Source: Hyphomicrobiales bacterium (lineage in GTDB: Bacteria > Pseudomonadota > Alphaproteobacteria > Rhizobiales > Beijerinckiaceae). Taken from it: a stretch of 64,000 nt of DNA. A program made the position numbers and the translations under genes. Below the pieces are notes generated by a model. That model was not told the origin of the DNA. It did not search any database and saw only the letters and a program-made list of their open reading frames with translations. The stretch covers positions 62,001-126,000 of the forward strand of contig JAIXZO010000001.1 in NCBI GenBank assembly GCA_027489535.1. The letters run 5' to 3'. Positions within the stretch are counted from its first letter, which is position 1. Each line of letters starts with the position of its first letter. Below, one piece after another: positions 58,176 through 64,000 of this stretch.

Positions 58176-59048
58176 TCAGCTTCCGGCCGCGACGGCCTCG
58201 GCGATGGCGACCGTGCGGCGGCCCATTTCCGCATGGAGGCGTTCGACCATCCGGCCGTCGAGCTGGAGCGCGCCCTTTCCCGCGTTTTCGGGCAAGTCGA
58301 AGGCGGCGATGACGGCGCGCGCGCGGGCGACTTCATCCTCGGTCGGTGCAAAGGTCGCGTTGGCGACTTCGATCTGATTGGGGTGGATCAGGGTCTTGCC
58401 GTCGAAGCCCAAGTCCCGGCCCTGCGCGCATTCGGCGAGGAAGCCTTCGGCATCGGACAGGTCGTTGTAGACCCCGTCGACGATCTCGATGCCGTAGGCG
58501 CGTGCGGCGGCGAGGCAGGTCTGCAGCCAGGACAGCATCGGTGCGCGGCCCGGCACGAAGCGGGCGCGGGTTTCCTTGGCGAGGTCGTTGGTGCCCATGA
58601 CGAAGACCGCGAGCCGGTTCGCGGGCCCGGCGGCTGCGATGTCGAGGGCCTGCAGCATCGCGAGCGGCGTTTCCATCATGGCCCAAAGGGCGGTCGAGGG
58701 CGGAGCCCCGGCCTGCGCCATGGCTTGCGCGGCGCGCGCGATGTCGGCTCCCGAATTGACCTTGGGAACGAGGATCGCGTCGGGGCCTGCTTGGGCGGCG
58801 GCGGCCATGTCCGCGGCGCCCCATACCGTGTCGAGACCGTTGATGCGGACGACGACTTCCCGCGGGCCGAATCCGCCCGCCTTTACCGCGTCGGCGACCT
58901 GCCGGCGGGCCGTGTCCTTCGCGTCGGGCGCGACCGCGTCTTCAAGATCGAGGATCACCGCGTCGGCGGGCAGCGTCTTGGCTTTTTCGAGCGCGCGGGC
59001 ATTGGAGCCGGGCATGTAGAGCACGCTGCGGCGGGGACGAATGATCAT
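58176..59048 (-). CDS. HpcH/HpaI (CitE-like) CoA ester lyase
   Basis: 290-residue aldolase/lyase of the CitE / malyl-CoA lyase family. It starts IIRPRRSVLYMPGSNARALE and has DAVILDLEDAVAPDAKD, AILVPKVNSGADI, MMETPLAMLQALDI, MGTNDLAKETRARF and GKTLIHPNQIEVANATFAPT, the metal- and CoA-binding pattern. Stand-alone members may be malyl- or citramalyl-CoA lyases; no partner citrate lyase subunits are nearby, so classical citrate lyase is unlikely. Confidence 0.88.
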   Translation of the reverse strand: MIIRPRRSVLYMPGSNARALEKAKTLPADAVILDLEDAVAPDAKDTARRQVADAVKAGGFGPREVVVRINGLDTVWGAADMAAAAQAGPDAILVPKVNSGADIARAAQAMAQAGAPPSTALWAMMETPLAMLQALDIAAAGPANRLAVFVMGTNDLAKETRARFVPGRAPMLSWLQTCLAAARAYGIEIVDGVYNDLSDAEGFLAECAQGRDLGFDGKTLIHPNQIEVANATFAPTEDEVARARAVIAAFDLPENAGKGALQLDGRMVERLHAEMGRRTVAIAEAVAAGS

Positions 59049-59145
59049 GCGATTTCTCCTTGCTCGACCGCCATCTTATTGCCCCGTCAACGGATGCTCC
59101 ATTACGATCAAAGTCGATCATCGCTTATGCATTTCGAGAACGAAC

Positions 59146-59943
59146 ATGATTTCCTTGCCGAATTTCGGGCCGCCGCCGCTGTTTTCCCGCTATGTGCGCG
59201 AGCGTCCGGCTCCGGCGAACGCCTTTTCCGTATTCGGCGGATCATGGGTGACGCAGGTCGCCGGAATGCCGGCCGGGCATCGCACGCTGATGGACGACGA
59301 GCGGCTCGCATGGCTGATCGACAAGGCGGGCGGAGTGGACGGCGCGCGGGTGCTGGAACTCGGCTCGTTCGAAGGCGCGCATACCGCGATGCTGGAATCG
59401 CACGGGGCGGATGTGACGGCGCTCGAGGGCAATGTCGGGTCGTTTCTGCGCAGTCTGGTGCTGAAGAACCATCTCGGCCTGCGCTCGAACTTCCTGCTCG
59501 GCGATTTCACTGCGTTTCTGGACGATCCCGGAGCGTCCTACGACTACGTGCTGGCGTCGGGCGTGCTCTACCATATGAGCGACCCCGTCGGCCTTCTCGA
59601 CCGGATCGCGCGCGCGACCGACCGGTTCGGCCTCTGGACGCAGGTCTATGACGAGACGGTGCCGACGCGCGGCCTTCATGCCCGATTGATGATCGACCGG
59701 ACGCCGGAGATCGTCGACGACGGCGGGCATCCGGTGCGGCTTTACAAGCACCGCTATATCCTGCCTTGGATGCGCGGCTTCGTGTGGGTGACGGGTTTCC
59801 TCGGCGGTCCCGAGACCTATGCTTATTGGATGCCGCTCGAAGACATCGAGGCGGTGCTGCGCAGAAGGGGATTCGCATTGACGGTGCGCCACGACGAAAC
59901 GCCGCAAGGCCCGGCCGCGCTGATCGATGCGCGACGCGTCTGA
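59146..59943 (+). CDS. SAM-dependent methyltransferase
   Basis: 265-residue class I methyltransferase. Motif I is ARVLELGSFEGAHTAMLESH; motif II region is GADVTALEGN and YDYVLASGVLYHMSDPVGLL. The N-terminal SRYVRERPAPANAFSVFGGS is typical of a small group of unknown substrate. ATG 59146 is the preferred start; the frame stays open upstream to 59041. The next gene starts 17 bases before its stop. Confidence 0.82.
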   Translation: MISLPNFGPPPLFSRYVRERPAPANAFSVFGGSWVTQVAGMPAGHRTLMDDERLAWLIDKAGGVDGARVLELGSFEGAHTAMLESHGADVTALEGNVGSFLRSLVLKNHLGLRSNFLLGDFTAFLDDPGASYDYVLASGVLYHMSDPVGLLDRIARATDRFGLWTQVYDETVPTRGLHARLMIDRTPEIVDDGGHPVRLYKHRYILPWMRGFVWVTGFLGGPETYAYWMPLEDIEAVLRRRGFALTVRHDETPQGPAALIDARRV

Positions 59944-60679
59944 ACCGTCGGTCTCCGCCCGTCGCGTTATGGGCGTCGACGGCTGCCCCGGCGGCTGGAT
60001 CGCTGTGCTGCGCGGCTCCGACGGACGCGCCGAAGTGGTGCGCGCCGCGCTTTTCGCCGAACTCGCGGCGGTGCCGGACGTGGACGTGATCGCGGTCGAC
60101 ATGCCGGTCGGCTTGCCCGAGCGCATCGGCCCGGCCGGGCGGGGACCGGAAGCGGCCCTGCGGCCGAAGCTCGGCGGACGGCAGTCGGCGGTATTTTCGG
60201 TGCCGTCGCGGTCTGCGGTGTTCGCGGCGGAGTATCGCGCGGCCTGCGACGCGGCGTCGGCGACGTCCGACCCGCCGCGCAAGGTGTCCAAACAGGCGTT
60301 CTTCCTGTTCCCGAAAATCCGCGAGATCGACGTTCTGCTGCGGTCGGGCGACGGTGCATTGCGCATGCGTGTGTTCGAATGCCATCCCGAAGGCGCGTTC
60401 GCGGCCATGAACGGCGAGCCGCTCGATACGCCGAAAAAGGTGAAGTCCCGCCCGCACGGGCCGGGTCTCGACGCGCGGCGGACGTTGCTGGCCGAGGTGG
60501 CGGGTTTCGATCCCGATTTCTTGAGGATGCCGCCGCCGAGGGGCGCGGCCTCCGACGATCTGCTCGACGCCTGCGCCTGTCTGTGGACCGCCGAGCGGCT
60601 GCGCGACGGCCTCGCCGTGCCGCATCCCGCGGTTCCCGACCGGGACGCTCACGGCCTCTCGATCGCGATCTGGACCTGA
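59927..60679 (+). CDS. DUF429 domain protein
   Basis: 250-residue protein of the DUF429 family, a predicted RNase H-like/nuclease fold of unknown role. The core motif is MGVDGCPGGWIAVLRG, followed by VDVIAVDMPVGLPERIG, QSAVFSVPSRSAVFAAEY and RVFECHPEGAFAAMNGEPL. ASDDLLDACACLWTAERLRD closes the domain. It overlaps the methyltransferase by 17 bases; the conserved part starts at the ATG at 59969. Confidence 0.85.
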   Translation: MRDASEPSVSARRVMGVDGCPGGWIAVLRGSDGRAEVVRAALFAELAAVPDVDVIAVDMPVGLPERIGPAGRGPEAALRPKLGGRQSAVFSVPSRSAVFAAEYRAACDAASATSDPPRKVSKQAFFLFPKIREIDVLLRSGDGALRMRVFECHPEGAFAAMNGEPLDTPKKVKSRPHGPGLDARRTLLAEVAGFDPDFLRMPPPRGAASDDLLDACACLWTAERLRDGLAVPHPAVPDRDAHGLSIAIWT

Positions 60680-60736
60680 TCGGAGCTTGAGCGGGTGCCG
60701 CCGGAGGCCTAGCGTGGAACGAGCTTCGGAGGTCCC

Positions 60737-61672
60737 ATGACGCTTCTCTTGGATCGCGAGGACGTGCGCGCCGCGCATGCCCGCATCGCCCCCCATATCC
60801 GCCGCACGCCCGTAATGCCGCTCGCGCGCGCGGATCTCGATCTGCCGGGACTGCTGACGCTGAAGCTGGACCTGTTTCAGCATTCGGGCTCGTTCAAGGT
60901 GCGCGGCGCCTTCAGCAACCTCATCGCGCGGCAGGCGCCCGCGGCGGGCGTGGCGGCGGCGTCGGGCGGCAATCACGGGGCGGCGGTGGCCTATGCGGCC
61001 CGCGCGCTGGGGCTGAAGGCGCGCATCTTCGTGCCGGAGATTTCCTCGCCGGTGAAGGTGGAGCGCATCCGCTCGCTCGGGGCCGAGGTGGTGGTGGGCG
61101 GCGCGCGCTATGCGGACGCGCAGCTCGCCTGCGACGCCTTGGTGGCGGAGACGGGCGCCTTGGCGGTGCATCCTTTCGACTCGGCGCTGACCATCGCCGG
61201 GCAGGGTACCATCGGGCTCGAATGGGAAGAGGACGGCGCGCCCATCGACACCGTCCTCGTGGCCGTCGGCGGCGGCGGCCTCGTCGCAGGCATCACGGCG
61301 TGGTGGGCGGGGAAGGTGAAGGTCGTGGGCGTGGAGCCCGAGGGTTCGCGCTGCCTTCATGCGGCGCTGGAAGCGGGCCGGCCGGTCGACGTGTCGGTGG
61401 AATCCATCGCGGCGGACTCGCTGGGGGCCAAACGCACGGGCGACACGGTGTTCGAGAACGTGAAGGGCCGCATGGATCATGTGGCGCTGGTGCCCGACGA
61501 CGCCATCGCGGCCGCGCAACGGCTGTTGTGGGACCGGGTGCGGCTCGCGACGGAACCGGGCGGCTGCGCCTCGCTCGCGGCGCTCGTCTGCGGCGCATAT
61601 CGGCCGGAGAAGGACGAGCGGGTCGGGGTGCTGCTGTGCGGGGCGAATGTGGACCCGCGCGTGCTCGCCTGA
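60737..61672 (+). CDS. Threonine/serine dehydratase-like PLP enzyme
   Basis: Fold-type II PLP enzyme of 311 residues. The PLP lysine is Lys54 in FQHSGSFKVRGAFSNLIA; SGGNHGAAVAYAARALGL and the phosphate-binding GGGGLVAGITAWWAG follow. Such short enzymes without an ACT domain act on serine or threonine, or other hydroxy-amino acids. Start is ATG 60737 after GGAGG. Confidence 0.88.
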   Translation: MTLLLDREDVRAAHARIAPHIRRTPVMPLARADLDLPGLLTLKLDLFQHSGSFKVRGAFSNLIARQAPAAGVAAASGGNHGAAVAYAARALGLKARIFVPEISSPVKVERIRSLGAEVVVGGARYADAQLACDALVAETGALAVHPFDSALTIAGQGTIGLEWEEDGAPIDTVLVAVGGGGLVAGITAWWAGKVKVVGVEPEGSRCLHAALEAGRPVDVSVESIAADSLGAKRTGDTVFENVKGRMDHVALVPDDAIAAAQRLLWDRVRLATEPGGCASLAALVCGAYRPEKDERVGVLLCGANVDPRVLA

Positions 61673-61774
61673 TCGAACGGCTTCGACGGAGGTCGCGTTG
61701 ATATCCCGTCCCGACGGTGTAGAACTCGGCCGACCGCATCATCCGTCGCCCTCGGGCCCGCGCGAGGAGAAGCC

Positions 61775-62449
61775 ATGTTTCCCGATCGACTGCGCGAGGG
61801 CTACAAGGCCTTTCTGGGCGACCGCTTCCCGCGCGAACAGTCGCGCTTCGAGGAATTGGCCGCCACGGGACAAAAGCCCGAGGTCATGATCGTCGGCTGC
61901 TGCGACAGCCGCGTCTCCCCGGAGGTGATCTTCGACGCGCGGCCGGGCGAATTGTTCGTCGTGCGCAACGTGGCCAATCTCGTGCCGCCCTACGAGACGG
62001 ACGGCGACTTTCACGGTACGTCGGCGGCGTTGGAATTCGCGGTGCAGGCGCTGCGGGTGAAGCACATCGTGGTGCTCGGCCACGGCCGTTGCGGCGGCAT
62101 CCGGGCGCGCGTTTCGGACGATGAGCCGTTGTCGCCCGGCGACTTCATCGGCAAATGGATGAACCTCGTCGGCCCCGCGCTCGACACGGCGGGTCCGCGC
62201 GGCGAGGAGCCCATCGGCGACTATGTCGAAAAGCTCGCGATGATTTCGGTGGCGCAGAGCATCAAGAACCTGATGACGTTTCCTTGCGTGCGCATCCTTG
62301 CGGAGCGCGGGAAGCTGCAGCTGCACGGCGCCTATTTCGACGTGACGACCGGGGTGCTCGCGCTGCGCGACCCCATGACCGGCCTGTTCACGCCCGTCGC
62401 CCCCGAGGCGCGCGCCCGCGTATCGCTGATGCGCGCCGAAGGCGTGTGA
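61775..62449 (+). CDS. Beta-carbonic anhydrase
   Basis: Zinc enzyme of 224 residues that interconverts CO2 and bicarbonate. The zinc site is in VIVGCCDSRVSPEVIFDARP (Cys and the Asp-Arg dyad) and LGHGRCGGIRARV (His and Cys). FVVRNVANLVPPYE and the later AQSIKNLMTFPCV are typical. GAGGAG lies about 8 bases before the ATG. Stops 3 bases before the convergent ftsY. Confidence 0.95.
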   Translation: MFPDRLREGYKAFLGDRFPREQSRFEELAATGQKPEVMIVGCCDSRVSPEVIFDARPGELFVVRNVANLVPPYETDGDFHGTSAALEFAVQALRVKHIVVLGHGRCGGIRARVSDDEPLSPGDFIGKWMNLVGPALDTAGPRGEEPIGDYVEKLAMISVAQSIKNLMTFPCVRILAERGKLQLHGAYFDVTTGVLALRDPMTGLFTPVAPEARARVSLMRAEGV

Positions 62450-62452
62450 CGC

Positions 62453-63508
62453 TCAGTCGATCCCTGCGATCGCCTTGGCGAAATCGGCGGCCTCGAACGG
62501 CTCCAGATCCTCGACGCCTTCGCCGACGCCGATGAAGTGGATCGGCAGACGGAACTTGTCGGCCAAGGCGACGAGAATGCCGCCGCGCGCGGTGCCGTCG
62601 AGCTTGGTCATCACCAGTCCGGTGACGCCCGCGACCTTGCCGAAGATCTCGACCTGAGACAGCGCGTTCTGGCCGACGGTCGCGTCGAGAATCAACAACA
62701 CGGCATGCGGCGCGGTTTCGTCCATCTTGCGGATGACGCGGACGACCTTTTCCAGTTCCGCCATCAGCTCGGTACGATTTTGCAGGCGGCCGGCCGTGTC
62801 GATCATCAGCACGTCGGTGCCGGCCGCTTTCGCTTGCGTGAAGGCGTCGAAGGCGAGCCCCGCCGCATCCGCGCCCTGCGCGCGGGTGACTACCGGAGCG
62901 CCGGTGCGTTCGCCCCAAACCCGAAGCTGCTCGACCGCCGCGGCGCGGAACGTGTCGCCCGCCGCGAGCATGACCGAGCGCCCTTCGGCCCGGAACTTGG
63001 CCGCGAGCTTGCCGATGGTGGTCGTCTTGCCCGAGCCGTTGACGCCGACCATGAGGATGACGAAGGGCTTTCGCGCCGCATCAACGACCAGCGGGACCGT
63101 CACGGGCGCGAGTGCGCGTTCGACCTCGGCGGCGAGGACGGCCTTGACCTCCTCGGGCGCGATGTCCCGGCCGTAACGGCCCTTGCCGACCGCTTCGACG
63201 ATGCGCGCGGAGACGGGCAGGCCGAGATCGGCGCGGATCAGCACGTCTTCGAGATCCTGAAGCGTGTCCTCGTCGAGCTTTCGCTTGGTGAAGAGATCCG
63301 TGATCCCTTGCCCGATGGAAGAGGACGAGCGCGACAGCCCCTCGCGCAGCCTTTGCCACCAGGAGCGACGCGGGGCCTCCGCGACCGGTACGGCTTCGGG
63401 CTCCGCCGCCGGGGCGGGGACGAGCGCGGCGGCGTCCTCGCCCGGCGCGGGTTCGCGGACGAACAATCGGGAGAACAATCCGCGCTTTTTCTCGGTGTCC
63501 GTGCTCAT
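62453..63508 (-). CDS. ftsY: Signal recognition particle receptor FtsY
   Basis: SRP-GTPase receptor at the inner membrane, 351 residues. A short acidic N-terminal region (about 1-60) is followed by the N domain SIGQGITDLFTKRKLDEDTL and the G domain: G1 MVGVNGSGKTTTIGKLAAKF, G2-G3 DTFRAAAVEQL and VLMIDTAGRL, G4 TKLDGTARGG and the insertion-box segment. ATG 63508 fits. The next gene upstream is divergent. Confidence 0.97.
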   Translation of the reverse strand: MSTDTEKKRGLFSRLFVREPAPGEDAAALVPAPAAEPEAVPVAEAPRRSWWQRLREGLSRSSSSIGQGITDLFTKRKLDEDTLQDLEDVLIRADLGLPVSARIVEAVGKGRYGRDIAPEEVKAVLAAEVERALAPVTVPLVVDAARKPFVILMVGVNGSGKTTTIGKLAAKFRAEGRSVMLAAGDTFRAAAVEQLRVWGERTGAPVVTRAQGADAAGLAFDAFTQAKAAGTDVLMIDTAGRLQNRTELMAELEKVVRVIRKMDETAPHAVLLILDATVGQNALSQVEIFGKVAGVTGLVMTKLDGTARGGILVALADKFRLPIHFIGVGEGVEDLEPFEAADFAKAIAGID

Positions 63509-63559
63509 GTCGTCTCGATAACCGTTTCCCGCGGCGGCCGGAAGGGCTATGCGAGCGCG

Positions 63560-64000
63560 ATGAACGCAGACGACCTCCTCGCCCGGATCCTGCATCGCGA
63601 CGCGATGATGCTCGTGATCGACAAACCCTTCGGCATCGCCGTGCATAAAGGGCCGAAAGCGGCCTATGGCGAGAATGCCGAGGTGCTCGAACAGCATTTC
63701 GACGCGTTGAAGTTCGGCCTGCCCCGTGCGCCGTCCCTCGCGCATCGGCTCGACCGCGACACCTCGGGCTGCCTCGTGCTGGGGCGGCACCGCCGGGCGC
63801 TCGAGGAACTCGGCAATCTCTTCAAGGACGGAAAGATCGCCAAGACCTATTGGGCCGTCGTGGAAGGCGAGGTGCCGGAAGATGCGGGGCTGATCGACCT
63901 GCCGCTCGCCAAGCGCGACGTCACGCGCGGATGGTGGATGAAGGTCGATCCCGACGGCCTGCCCTCGCAGACGCGCTGGACCGTGCTGGGCCGCGCGGAA
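63560..64000 (+). CDS. RluA-family pseudouridine synthase (partial)
   Basis: Only the first 147 residues are present, the frame running off the window end. It starts MNADDLLARILHRDAMMLVI, with DKPFGIAVHKGPKAAYGENA and the catalytic motif LAHRLDRDTSGCLVLGRHRR, which has the catalytic Asp, then DGKIAKTYWAVVEGEVPEDA. It isomerises uridine in rRNA or tRNA; the target position cannot be set. ATG 63560 is the chosen start, 51 bases from the divergent ftsY start. Confidence 0.9.
   Translation, partial: MNADDLLARILHRDAMMLVIDKPFGIAVHKGPKAAYGENAEVLEQHFDALKFGLPRAPSLAHRLDRDTSGCLVLGRHRRALEELGNLFKDGKIAKTYWAVVEGEVPEDAGLIDLPLAKRDVTRGWWMKVDPDGLPSQTRWTVLGRAE

Overview
The window is a dense, high-GC stretch of bacterial chromosome, mostly housekeeping genes, with about 66 protein genes, one tRNA gene and short intergenic gaps. 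Gene content points to an alphaproteobacterium of the Rhizobiales (Hyphomicrobiales), broadly Bradyrhizobium/Rhodopseudomonas-like. Supporting signs are a CtrA-type box upstream of ftsK, glnK-amt behind a sigma-54-like promoter, a tyrC-hisC-chorismate mutase operon, split leuC/leuD/leuB genes, a 340-residue core-type methionine synthase, and a pseudo-receiver regulator next to a cyclic-nucleotide-binding protein. The placement is from gene order and protein style, not from a database search.

Layout. 1-7.2 kb: holA (cut by the window edge), lptE and leuS in one overlapping operon; then the PLP-homeostasis protein, an L,D-transpeptidase-fold protein, an OmpR-type regulator with a degenerate receiver, a cNMP-domain protein and exonuclease III. 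7.2-12.6 kb: lolA-like, ftsK, amt and glnK. 12.7-19.6 kb: tesB-like thioesterase, a UbiH-family hydroxylase, a ChaC-like protein, a DUF2125 protein and the aromatic operon (chorismate mutase, hisC, tyrC). 19.7-27.2 kb: cspA, opgG, core methionine synthase, a crotonase, an SbmA/YddA-type ABC transporter, folD, a DUF167 protein and yggT. 27.3-30.4 kb: efp divergent from epmA-epmB, the EF-P lysylation pair, then a small winged-helix protein. 30.6-33.9 kb: a protein kinase-universal stress protein fusion coupled to a metallophosphoesterase, and an LprI/DUF3298-like secreted protein. 34-39.7 kb: a complete peptide-type ABC importer operon behind a consensus sigma-54 promoter and an NtrC-like site. 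39.8-45.1 kb: an FGE-fold protein without the active-site cysteines, a DUF3830 protein, an MHS-family transporter with a large periplasmic insert, an AT-richer stretch with an orphan autotransporter, and tRNA-Ala(CGC). 45.3-51.1 kb: a transsulfuration-type PLP enzyme, rimM, trmD, an AT-rich solitary HsdR-N-type nuclease on the opposite strand, rplS and leuC. 51.1-64 kb: leuD, leuB, asd, envelope enzymes, a CitE-like lyase, a methyltransferase, a DUF429 protein, a PLP dehydratase, beta-carbonic anhydrase, ftsY and the start of an RluA-family pseudouridine synthase.

The most interesting points are: a lone restriction-type nuclease that separates trmD from rplS and shares a CTAG stop tetranucleotide with trmD; a dipeptide transporter with strong sequence signs of nitrogen (RpoN/NtrC) control; a kinase-USP fusion coupled to a phosphoesterase; an orphan autotransporter in an AT-rich patch beside a tRNA gene; a regulator that has lost its phosphorylation site; and a chorismate mutase carrying what looks like a degenerate prephenate dehydratase domain. 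I saw no CRISPR array, insertion sequence, integrase or replication origin.
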